From contig VGLL01000056.1 of NCBI GenBank assembly GCA_016866735.1, forward strand, positions 1-6,476: a stretch of 6,476 bases of DNA, given 5' to 3'. Origin of the DNA: Candidatus Shapirobacteria bacterium (GTDB taxonomy: Bacteria; Patescibacteriota; Microgenomatia; VGLL01). Positions within the stretch are counted from its first letter, which is position 1. Each line of letters opens with the position of its first letter. This document shows, in pieces, positions 1 through 5,145 of this stretch. A program made the translations under genes and the position numbers. The notes beneath the pieces are model-generated. The model searched no databases, had not been told where the DNA came from, and saw only the letters and a list, made by a program, of their open reading frames with translations.

Positions 1-787
1 CGCCTCCAAAATTTTTAATTTTTAATTTTTCATTTTTAATTTTGTTCACTGCTTCCTCCCACTCCTGATTTGTTCTCTCCCCAAACCGCAGGAGCTTCAA
101 GTGGGCAATTTTGCCTTGAGGTCTATCAATAAATTCCACTTCGACGCTCTTTACGAGAATCGTATCGCGCATAATCTCCATCTCGAATTGCTTCTCCACA
201 CCTTCTCTTGCCAGGGTCAATTTAACCTCCGTTCCTCGTTCTCCGCGGATCAAAGTTACCGCTTCAGGTAAGGGCATTCCCGTTGTCTCCTTATTAACTC
301 CTTTTTTCTCGTCAACAATCTTCAAAATGAGGTCTCCCGCTTTCACTCCCGCTTTTTCTGCTGGACTGCCCACTAAGGGAGCAATCACCGCCACTTTCGA
401 ATCCTTAAAACCGAGCTGAATTCCTACCCCTTCAAAGGAACCGGAAAGATCTTCCTTTGCCTGTTTATTTTCTGTCGGGGGCAAGAAAACAGTATAGGGA
501 TCGCCGGCGGAAGAAACCATGCCCGAGATTGCTCCATAAATCATCTTTTTGGAATCAAGACCACTCGATCCCAAATAGCCCCGATAAAGCCTGTCCCAAA
601 CATCCCAAAAAAGAGAAAGATCAAGGTCCTCTCTCCCGGCAGGCGCATTTCTATTAACTTGGTATTCGACCTGACTCTTAGCATATTGGCTCCTTTGCGA
701 GCGGCCGCCAAACCAATGTCCTCCTGCTCCCGCCAGCAGCAAGAGAATCAGAAATAAAACTGTTTTTCTTATTTGCCTTAAGGTCAT
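1..787 (-). CDS. ctpA: S41 carboxy-terminal processing protease (CtpA/Prc family), N-terminal part, cut by window edge
   Basis: This is probably a membrane-anchored serine protease of family S41, which trims C-termini of exported or envelope proteins. 262 codons are visible and the gene runs off the left edge. Residues 9-20 form a hydrophobic anchor or uncleaved signal (TVLFLILLLLAG). Residues 57-104 hold the typical N-terminal S41 segment ending in GDPYTVFLPP. Residues 116-208 are a PDZ domain with the signature SFEGVGIQLG and then SPAEKAGVKAGDLILKI. The catalytic domain begins near residue 227 (GKIAHLKLLRFGE). The Ser/Lys catalytic residues would lie beyond the edge and cannot be checked. 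The ATG overlaps the stop of the upstream gene as ATGA, so translation is probably coupled. Residues 249-259 are encoded by a 7-bp tandem repeat just where the family normally enters the strand before the LDLR-NPGG motif. The family call is firm; the exact subfamily is not. Confidence 0.9.
   Translation of the reverse strand, partial: MTLRQIRKTVLFLILLLLAGAGGHWFGGRSQRSQYAKSQVEYQVNRNAPAGREDLDLSLFWDVWDRLYRGYLGSSGLDSKKMIYGAISGMVSSAGDPYTVFLPPTENKQAKEDLSGSFEGVGIQLGFKDSKVAVIAPLVGSPAEKAGVKAGDLILKIVDEKKGVNKETTGMPLPEAVTLIRGERGTEVKLTLAREGVEKQFEMEIMRDTILVKSVEVEFIDRPQGKIAHLKLLRFGERTNQEWEEAVNKIKNEKLKIKNFGG
12..43. repeat. 7-bp AT-rich tandem repeat inside the S41 protease gene
   Basis: About 4.5 units of TTTTTAA (one unit is TTTTTCA) occur at 12-18, 19-25, 26-32 and 33-39, with a partial unit at 40-43. 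On the minus strand the repeat stays open in the protease frame. Three units make 21 nt, so the peptide repeats every seven residues (KIKNEKL then KIKN). It is a short in-frame microsatellite between the last helix and the first strand of the catalytic domain. Confidence 0.85.
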
Positions 788-1521
788 TTCGAAACAATCA
801 ACTTCTTTTCCGCCACTAATATCTGTACTTTTTTACCAACAAGGTCACTAATTTGTTTGTATTCTTCCTCGTCCGCGACGATAACCCCCATTTCCAGATC
901 TCTGTACGAATCTACCTTACCACTTTGGCAGACGACACCGGCGGCACCCAGCGCTTCCATTTTCGCTAAAAGCACGGGTGTCAAGAGATCCATCAGTAAA
1001 ACCTTACCTTTTGTCTCCAAGGACAAACTAAAAAATTCCCCGCCGAATAAGGAGAGCTCGCCCCACGCGTCTTTACCAAAAGCCATTTTCCCCACAAAAA
1101 CTTGGGCAGAAAACTTCAGGGTTAAAAACTCTCTCTCAATCCTGTCGATATAGCCAGAAACTGGTGCGAGAATCATCTCCTCGCCGCCTAGAACTTTAAG
1201 TTTTAAAATCCCTCTTTCTTCGCTTAAGGATTCTGCTTTTCCCGCCACGGGCGAGATAACGGTCTTCTTACCAAAAAGTCTTTTCTTTCTTGCCAGCACC
1301 TGTCCGCAAGACACCTCTTGGCCAAGACTTACTTCCAGACAGTGCGACACTTTCTTGGAACTAACGCGCAGAAGACTTGGCAGATCCACTTCGATAAAAT
1401 CTTCCCGGCGCACTTTGGCCAAAACCGTTCCTGCCTCAACTTTTTCTCCCTCCTTCACCAAAACCTTAGCCTGATAAGGAAGGGCGACTTTAATAAAGTG
1501 ATCACCGGTTTGGCTTTCCAT
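784..1521 (-). CDS. lipoyl/barrel-sandwich-hybrid repeat protein of unknown function
   Basis: A 245-residue protein with no signal peptide or membrane segment. It contains several segments that resemble the biotinyl/lipoyl barrel-sandwich fold: VKEGEKVEAGTVLAK (residues 22-36), VSLGQEVSCGQVLARK (64-79), ISPVAGKAES (89-98) and LAPVSGYIDRIE (118-129). The modifiable lysine motif (MKM or DKA) of true biotinyl or lipoyl carriers is absent. A structural, binding or RnfC-like role is therefore more likely than cofactor carriage. The C-terminal part (about 172-245) is a small beta-rich region ending GKKVQILVAEKKLIV. I chose the ATG at 1521 because it follows the rpsR stop by 2 nt; an in-frame ATG at 1611 would overlap 88 bp of rpsR and encode non-conserved sequence. 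It sits between rpsR and the S41 protease with an ATGA overlap to the latter, so it is co-transcribed with both. The specific function is unknown. Confidence 0.8.
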   Translation of the reverse strand: MESQTGDHFIKVALPYQAKVLVKEGEKVEAGTVLAKVRREDFIEVDLPSLLRVSSKKVSHCLEVSLGQEVSCGQVLARKKRLFGKKTVISPVAGKAESLSEERGILKLKVLGGEEMILAPVSGYIDRIEREFLTLKFSAQVFVGKMAFGKDAWGELSLFGGEFFSLSLETKGKVLLMDLLTPVLLAKMEALGAAGVVCQSGKVDSYRDLEMGVIVADEEEYKQISDLVGKKVQILVAEKKLIVSK

Positions 1522-1523
1522 GG

Positions 1524-1769
1524 TTACCTTAGCCCAGTAACGAAGGGTAAAAGGCCAAGAAATCTTGCTCTTTTTATTTCCCGTGTCAGCGCCCTCTGGT
1601 GAGAGGGACAAATACCGGTTCGGTCCTTACCCAAAATCTTTCCCCTATCAGAGATATAAACCCTCAAGCCATCCGCATCTTTATAATCGGGATCGCTTTT
1701 CTGGCGGCAAAACTGACAATTGCGCGGGACGACCCGCTTGATGACTCTTGCTCGGCGTCGTATGGCCAT
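1524..1769 (-). CDS. rpsR: 30S ribosomal protein S18
   Basis: An 81-residue protein of normal S18 length. S18 binds 16S rRNA in the platform of the small subunit as a heterodimer with S6. The family core is clear: YKDAD (29-33), ISDRGKILGKDRTG (39-52) and SHQRALTREIKRARFLGLLPF (56-76). Cys18-X2-Cys21 and Cys54-X2-His57 are retained, so this is the zinc-binding (C+) form. The ATG lies 2 nt after the ssb stop and no Shine-Dalgarno sequence is visible, so translation probably depends on coupling to ssb. The next gene starts 2 nt after the rpsR stop. The order rpsF-ssb-rpsR is the classical bacterial arrangement. Confidence 0.97.
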   Translation of the reverse strand: MAIRRRARVIKRVVPRNCQFCRQKSDPDYKDADGLRVYISDRGKILGKDRTGICPSHQRALTREIKRARFLGLLPFVTGLR

Positions 1770-1771
1770 AA

Positions 1772-2422
1772 TTAAAATGGAATATCCGTGCTGCTCAAAT
1801 CACTCGCCTGATCCTCATCCGTCTTTTCCTCTTCTTTGGCCGTGGCCTTTTTCTTCTTCTTTTGGTCATCCGCCGGAGGCGTGCTACTCCCCTGGGGAGC
1901 TCCCACTAACTCTGCGGCCGTCGGCTCACCTACCTGAGGAATTTCCGGCACTTCCGCGGGCGGCGCCGTCTCTTCGGCAGGCGCTACTGGTTCCTCGGCA
2001 ACCGTGGCGGCGGCCTCGCCGGCCAACGCTCCCACGGGCTCCGCCTTAGCCGTCTCCGCTACGCCTTCGACTTCCTCGCCGGCTCGGCGGCTATCCAAAA
2101 TCAGCATATCGCTGATGACAATCTCTGTTGTTTGCCGTTGCGTTCCGTCTTGGGCGGTCCACTGCCTGGTTTGCAGGCGACCTTCCACATAGACGCGGCG
2201 GCCCTTAAACAAAAGTTGCGCACAGAGCTCAGCAAGTTTATTCCAGGCAACAATGCGATGAAATTCTGTCTCCTCCCTTTTCTCTCCTCCCTCGGTCACC
2301 CAGCTGCGATTGGTCGCCATACCAAAAGTACAAACGGCCGTACCTTGCGGAGTGTAACGGAGTTCTGGATCGCGAGTTAAATTTCCAATTAATTGAACTT
2401 TATTTAGAGACCTTGCGGACAC
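1772..2422 (-). CDS. ssb: single-stranded DNA-binding protein SSB
   Basis: A 216-residue SSB that coats single-stranded DNA in replication and repair. Residues 6-112 form the OB fold: LNKVQLIGNLTRDPELRYTP at the start, then FHRIVAWNKLAE (54-65) and YVEGRLQTRQW (78-88). Trp41, Trp60 and Trp88 match the usual base-stacking trio. Residues 113 to about 205 are a long low-complexity linker, first Ala/Glu/Pro-rich and then a lysine run followed by acidic residues. The acidic tip ends DIPF, the usual partner-protein docking sequence. Translation starts at GTG (2422), supported by a strong upstream Shine-Dalgarno, and overlaps the 3' end of rpsF by 23 bp. The linker is longer and more GC-rich than the rest of the window. 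Confidence 0.97.
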   Translation of the reverse strand: MSARSLNKVQLIGNLTRDPELRYTPQGTAVCTFGMATNRSWVTEGGEKREETEFHRIVAWNKLAELCAQLLFKGRRVYVEGRLQTRQWTAQDGTQRQTTEIVISDMLILDSRRAGEEVEGVAETAKAEPVGALAGEAAATVAEEPVAPAEETAPPAEVPEIPQVGEPTAAELVGAPQGSSTPPADDQKKKKKATAKEEEKTDEDQASDLSSTDIPF

Positions 2423-2765
2423 TTTTCACCTCCCCTCTTTTACCCTCCGTAGCCCTCCGATTCGGAGGAGCGGAGGGGGGCGTTTCTTTTCTAACCATTA
2501 AAAACCTAATTACTTCCTTTGTTACCCGCAAAGTTCTCTCCACTTCCAAAAATTTGGCCGGTTCTATCGCGAAATCGATCTGGAAAAAGAATCCTTCTTG
2601 GAGTCTGCGAATGGGATAAGCTAACTTTTTTGCCCCCCACTCCTTCTTCGTCTCGATCTTCCCTCCGCCCGCTTCGATAATCTTCTCGACCTTTTTCAGC
2701 TCCTCTTCTCTCTCTTTCTCCTTTTTCCCCGGATCCAAAATCAGTACCAATTCGTAACTTCTCAT
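2400..2765 (-). CDS. rpsF: 30S ribosomal protein S6
   Basis: A 121-residue S6, which binds the 30S platform together with S18. Residues 1-92 carry the family fold: MRSYELVLILDPGKKEK at the start, GGGKIETKKEWGAKKLAYPI (33-52), then FFFQIDFAIEP (59-69) and LRVTKEVIRFLMVR (79-92). The tail from about residue 93 is basic, low in complexity and partly encoded by a palindrome at 2443-2477. The ATG at 2765 lies only about 10 nt below the inferred transcription start and has no Shine-Dalgarno, so initiation may be nearly leaderless. It is the first gene of the rpsF-ssb-rpsR operon and overlaps ssb by 23 bp. Identification is firm. Confidence 0.97.
   Translation of the reverse strand: MRSYELVLILDPGKKEKEREEELKKVEKIIEAGGGKIETKKEWGAKKLAYPIRRLQEGFFFQIDFAIEPAKFLEVERTLRVTKEVIRFLMVRKETPPSAPPNRRATEGKRGEVKSVRKVSK
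2427..2433 (-). promoter_or_regulatory. strong Shine-Dalgarno for ssb, fixing a GTG start
   Basis: The minus strand reads GGAGGTG followed by AAAA and GTG, so GGAGG lies 6 nt before the start. It sits inside the rpsF coding sequence and decides the GTG at 2422 as the ssb start. It lies a short distance downstream of the GC-rich rpsF hairpin. Confidence 0.8.
2443..2477. repeat. 35-bp GC-rich nested palindrome inside the rpsF 3' end
   Basis: The outer arms are CCCTCCG (2443-2449) and CGGAGGG (2471-2477). The inner arms are CCTCCG (2454-2459) and CGGAGG (2463-2468) around a 3-nt loop. All 13 pairs are Watson-Crick, with a 4/2 internal loop. In the rpsF frame the element encodes residues 97-108 of the variable S6 tail (PSAPPNRRATEG). 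It could be an in-frame palindromic (REP/RPE-like) insertion, or a structured regulatory site in the mRNA between rpsF and ssb. Confidence 0.8.
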
Positions 2766-2788
2766 ATAGAATATTCAGTCTATTCTAT
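2766..2788. repeat. inverted repeat overlapping the rpsF -10 box, possible operator
   Basis: ATAGAAT (2766-2772) and ATTCTAT (2782-2788) are perfect 7-bp inverted arms around a 9-nt spacer. One arm covers the rpsF -10 box and the other abuts the rpsF ATG, so the dyad is centred on the expected transcription start. This is where a repressor operator would sit. It is AT-rich and could be chance. Confidence 0.4.
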
Positions 2789-2811
2789 CGCCCCTTCTCT
2801 TTCTTTGTCAA
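2782..2811 (-). promoter_or_regulatory. sigma70-type promoter of the rpsF-ssb-rpsR operon
   Basis: On the minus strand a consensus -35 TTGACA (2811-2806) is followed by 18 nt and the -10 TAGAAT (2787-2782, five of six consensus bases). The expected start lies near 2775, giving a leader of about 10 nt before the rpsF ATG at 2765. It sits in the 75-bp gap between the TrpR-like gene and rpsF, the only clear promoter in the left half of the window. Confidence 0.75.
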
Positions 2812-2840
2812 CCATCAAATTTGTCAGCCAAAAACTTTTT

Positions 2841-3284
2841 CTAGAATGGTTTGCGGCGGGCACGCTTCTTCGCTTCTCTTTCTTTCCGCCAATAAGACCA
2901 GTCAATCCCCGGTGGCGGCAAGTGGTCGCCAATAAGATCATTAATCTTTTGCCAAAACTCTTCCTGTTTTTCCGCCGCTAAAATCTTTTCGATCACCCGC
3001 TTATAGCCCTTACCCGCATATTTAAGGAAAAGGCTGACGTCGGCAACTGTTGTCTGACTCACCCGTAAAATTTCCCTAATTGCTTCATAACGATAACCTT
3101 TGGCCAAAAGAACTCCAATCGCTAATCTTTTTGCGAGCATAATTCTTTCGGTTGGTGAGAGAAAATCGTTGAAGAATTCTTCGACTTCTTTTGGGTTTTT
3201 AATATCGGCAATCGTCCCAAACAGGATCTCAAAAATCCGATCATAAACAATTTTCGCTAGTGGGTATTTGGAAACCTGCGCCAT
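2841..3284 (-). CDS. TrpR-like DNA-binding protein (YerC/YecD family)
   Basis: A 147-residue protein with the TrpR/YerC helix-turn-helix core. Residues 33-62 (EVEEFFNDFLSPTERIMLAKRLAIGVLLAK) form the family's first helices. Residues 64-90 form the recognition region, including YEAIREILRVSQTTVADVS (66-84). A further helix reaches about residue 115. The C-terminus from about 133 is strongly basic (WRKEREAKKRARRKPF), an extension beyond the usual roughly 100-residue YerC proteins that may add DNA contacts. The tryptophan-binding role of E. coli TrpR should not be assumed, since no trp genes are nearby. The gene stands alone: a repeat containing a palindrome lies about 20 bp upstream and the rpsF promoter lies downstream. 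The upstream AGAGAAG is a weak ribosome binding site. The family call is firm; the target and ligand are unknown. Confidence 0.88.
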   Translation of the reverse strand: MAQVSKYPLAKIVYDRIFEILFGTIADIKNPKEVEEFFNDFLSPTERIMLAKRLAIGVLLAKGYRYEAIREILRVSQTTVADVSLFLKYAGKGYKRVIEKILAAEKQEEFWQKINDLIGDHLPPPGIDWSYWRKEREAKKRARRKPF

Positions 3285-3302
3285 AGATAAACTTCTCTAA
3301 AC

Positions 3303-3339
3303 ACTCCAATGATTTATATCATCTTACTATTTCATCTTC
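3303..3339. repeat. intergenic repeat, copy 1 (upstream of the TrpR-like gene)
   Basis: A 37-bp element that matches copy 2 (4027-4063) at 35 of 37 positions. The core is ACTCCA followed by the near-palindrome ATGATTTATATCAT and then CTTACTA. On the minus strand it contains TATAAA (3318-3313), which could be a -10 box for the TrpR-like gene starting at 3284, although no matching -35 is evident. It lies 19 bp upstream of that start codon. Confidence 0.85.
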
Positions 3340-3340
3340 C

Positions 3341-3985
3341 CTAATTTTTAATCTCTATCTCTCCTTTGTAATAGTGGGGCTGTGGATACCCTTCATAGCT
3401 AGCACAGTTCAATATAACCAAAAATTTCCCCGTACTAATTTGTTTAATATCGTGGTTTGTAATTTGCTTTCCGTAGCAAGGATTCGAAAAGAGTAATTGC
3501 TTTCCGCTGGGCCACAAGATTAAACTAAGATCTTCATCTGGTGTTGGGTTTAAGCCTAATATACCGAATATACCACTTGGTTTCCCAAATTTTCTGCCAA
3601 AAATACAAAGTTCATCGCCACAGTCAAAAAAGCTGAAAGACCTCATCTCATTCTCATCTTTATCCAGTGACAAGACGGTCTGATTATTCTTTTTTAAATG
3701 AAAGAAAGCATACATCGGCCCTGTTTGCTTACCCTGGGGTGTGTCATAAGAACTATAGATGCAATTTGCTCCTTCGTAAACATCTCCCCGCCAAGAGAAA
3801 ACCACCCCTTTTTGGCATGGGTATCCTTCCGAGGTAATACTCGCCTCATTAGGGGCGACATGCCAATTTACTTGTGTTTTTCTGTCACGAGTAAAAAAAT
3901 AACCAACTAAGGTAATTAAACCTAGTAGCAAGAAAAAAATTAACAGTCTCTGTTTTTTACCTATCAATTTTAGATCAACAAGCAT
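3341..3985 (-). CDS. unrecognised membrane-anchored protein with six cysteines
   Basis: A 214-residue protein I do not recognise. A basic N-terminus (KLIGKKQR) is followed by one hydrophobic segment at residues 14-31, then a soluble domain that should lie outside the membrane. No lipobox cysteine follows the hydrophobic stretch, so it is more likely a signal anchor than a lipoprotein. All six cysteines (57, 75, 122, 127, 170, 194) are in the exported part and could form three disulfides. The domain is rich in aromatic residues and glycine and looks mainly beta. The start at 3985 is supported by AGGAGGT just upstream. The gene stands alone between two direct copies of an intergenic repeat (3303-3339 and 4027-4063), as a repeat-flanked cassette would, although each copy could instead be a promoter or operator. 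Its coding sequence looks more AT-rich than that of the ribosomal operon. Confidence 0.75.
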   Translation of the reverse strand: MLVDLKLIGKKQRLLIFFLLLGLITLVGYFFTRDRKTQVNWHVAPNEASITSEGYPCQKGVVFSWRGDVYEGANCIYSSYDTPQGKQTGPMYAFFHLKKNNQTVLSLDKDENEMRSFSFFDCGDELCIFGRKFGKPSGIFGILGLNPTPDEDLSLILWPSGKQLLFSNPCYGKQITNHDIKQISTGKFLVILNCASYEGYPQPHYYKGEIEIKN

Positions 3986-3988
3986 ACT

Positions 3989-3995
3989 ACCTCCT
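3989..3995 (-). promoter_or_regulatory. Shine-Dalgarno of the six-cysteine membrane protein gene
   Basis: The minus strand reads AGGAGGT with a short 3-nt gap (AGT) before the ATG at 3985. It is one of only two strong ribosome binding sites in the window, the other being that of ssb. Confidence 0.75.
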
Positions 3996-4026
3996 ATCTC
4001 TCTAATAATGAATAGATCTCATAAAT

Positions 4027-4063
4027 ACTCCAATGATTTATATCATCCTACTATTTCCTCTTC
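4027..4063. repeat. intergenic repeat, copy 2
   Basis: A 37-bp element differing from copy 1 at two positions. The near-palindromic centre ATGATTTATATCAT is identical to copy 1. On the minus strand it is 41 bp upstream of the start of the six-cysteine protein gene, and a consensus TTGACA (4071-4066) lies just beyond its outer end. Confidence 0.85.
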
Positions 4064-4071
4064 TTTGTCAA
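4042..4071 (-). promoter_or_regulatory. possible promoter overlapping repeat copy 2
   Basis: On the minus strand TTGACA (4071-4066) is followed after 18 nt by GATGAT (4047-4042), a weak -10. A better -10 sequence, TATAAA, lies in the palindrome centre but at a spacing of 23 nt, which is too long for sigma70. The 10 bases starting at this -35 (TTGACAAAGA) are identical at the rpsF promoter. It would drive the gene starting at 3985. Confidence 0.35.
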
Positions 4072-4093
4072 GCCTTGTTTCAGCTTCCATCAC

Positions 4094-4120
4094 ACTCCAA
4101 TGATATAAATCATCCTACTA
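4094..4120. repeat. intergenic repeat, copy 3, with reversed palindrome centre
   Basis: 27 bp that match copy 2 except at two bases. Its centre reads ATGATATAAATCAT, the exact reverse complement of the centre in copies 1 and 2, while the flanks ACTCCA and CCTACTA keep the same orientation. The homology to the longer 37-bp form ends after CTACTA. It lies between ychF and the six-cysteine protein gene. Confidence 0.8.
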
Positions 4121-4144
4121 ATTAACAACCCCAAACTGAATTTA

Positions 4145-4185
4145 CTTAAATCCGCTTAAATCTGCTTTTCATCTGTTTTCATCAG
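4145..4185. repeat. degenerate 10-11 bp tandem repeat at the ychF stop codon
   Basis: Four consecutive units are CTTAAATCCG (4145-4154), CTTAAATCTG (4155-4164), CTTTTCATCTG (4165-4175) and TTTTCATCAG (4176-4185). The last unit contains the ychF stop codon (TGA, minus strand), so the block begins exactly at the end of the gene. Confidence 0.7.
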
Positions 4186-5138
4186 ACGGAGAATTTGAGC
4201 TCGATGACATCGCCATCTTGGACTTCGTAATCGCGGCCCTCAAGCCTGATTTTGCCCAGTTCCCCGACCTTTTGCCAACCTCCTGCTGCGACCAAATCTT
4301 CGTACGAAACTACCCCTGCCTTAACAAATCCTTTAGCCATATCAGTATGAACTTCTGCCGCTGCGCTAAGCGCCGTTTCGCCATTTTTTAAACTCCAAGC
4401 CCGCACCTCTTTCCCACCCTTAATCGTGTAAAAAGTAATTAAGCCAAGCATTTCGTAAGCCTTCCTTATTAGTTTATCTAGGCCCGTCTCTTTTACCCCA
4501 AGCTCCTTAAGATACTCTCTTTTCTCTCCTTCACTCAACTCTGCTAAATCCATTTCCAGCTTAGCACATACTTGGACAAATGGATGATTGGATAAGTGGA
4601 TAGGTAGATTTTTAAAATCTCCACTCGTCCATTCCTCTACTCTTCTATTTATCGCGTCTTCATCAACGTTCAAAACATATAATGTCGGTTTCTTAATCTC
4701 ACCAAGTTCCAATTCCAAATTAACAATTTCAATATCTCTGGCCGGATCAATTGTTTCGTAATAATGGGGCACATCGGGATTGGTAAAAAAACGAACGATA
4801 TGAACAACCAACGAAACTTCTCGGATCTTAGCCAGAAACTGATTGCCCAATCCCTCACCTTGGTGAGCGCCTCTAATCAGGCCGGCAATATCAATAAATT
4901 CCACGGTTGCGGGGATAATGGGAGGTTGGATCATCCGATCGGCGGAAATCGGGGTTAAATCAGCGGCAATCCGCGAAAGCGCCGTCAGGCGCTCGTCAGG
5001 CACCGGCACAATGCCCACATTCGGCTCAATCGTGGTAAACGGGTAATTCGCCACCTGCGCCATCTGCCTTGAAAGCAGCGCATTAAAAAGCGTCGACTTG
5101 CCACTATTCGGTAATCCAACTATCCCGCACGAAAGCAT
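4182..5138 (-). CDS. ychF: YchF/OLA1 family P-loop ATPase lacking the helical A domain
   Basis: A ribosome-associated Obg-class NTPase that in this family prefers ATP. Visible motifs are G1 GLPNSGKST (8-16), switch I YPFTTIEPNVG (32-42), G3 DIAGLIRGAHQGEGLGN (83-99), and the G4 position as NVDE (157-160) rather than NKxD, the ATP-type form. The C-terminal TGS-like domain spans about 230-318 (LITFYTIKGGKEVRAW to DGDVIELKFSV). The total of 318 residues is short against the usual 360 or so. Nearly all the helical coiled-coil insertion is missing: LELEL (141-145) runs almost directly into KPTLYVLNVDE. About 10 residues around 176-189 come from an 8-bp tandem repeat. The ATG follows a likely promoter so closely that the mRNA may be leaderless; no Shine-Dalgarno is seen. 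Confidence 0.95.
   Translation of the reverse strand: MLSCGIVGLPNSGKSTLFNALLSRQMAQVANYPFTTIEPNVGIVPVPDERLTALSRIAADLTPISADRMIQPPIIPATVEFIDIAGLIRGAHQGEGLGNQFLAKIREVSLVVHIVRFFTNPDVPHYYETIDPARDIEIVNLELELGEIKKPTLYVLNVDEDAINRRVEEWTSGDFKNLPIHLSNHPFVQVCAKLEMDLAELSEGEKREYLKELGVKETGLDKLIRKAYEMLGLITFYTIKGGKEVRAWSLKNGETALSAAAEVHTDMAKGFVKAGVVSYEDLVAAGGWQKVGELGKIRLEGRDYEVQDGDVIELKFSV
4573..4612. repeat. 8-bp tandem repeat inside ychF
   Basis: Five adjacent units on the plus strand: TGGACAAA (4573), TGGATGAT (4581), TGGATAAG (4589), TGGATAGG (4597) and TAGATTTT (4605). They encode YchF residues about 176-189 (KNLPIHLSNHPFVQ) on the minus strand. Other YchF proteins have a shorter loop there, so the repeat adds residues without breaking the frame. 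Confidence 0.7.
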
Positions 5139-5145
5139 TTTCTTT

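Noticed and set aside
1524..1611. N-terminal extension of the barrel protein to an ATG at 1611
   Set aside because: It would overlap 88 bp of the conserved rpsR coding sequence and add 30 residues with no domain. The ATG at 1521 gives a normal 2-nt spacing.
1720..2049. Plus-strand open frame over the SSB linker
   Set aside because: It is a shadow of the GC-rich Ala/Glu/Pro linker of ssb on the other strand, and the product is proline-rich low complexity.
3303..4120. CRISPR array
   Set aside because: Three similar repeats are present, but their spacing is about 690 bp and 40 bp, a gene lies between two of them and no cas gene is visible.
4670..4958. Short open frames on both strands within the ychF N-terminal half
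   Set aside because: The ychF motifs occupy this region in another frame, and these products show no domain or ribosome binding site.
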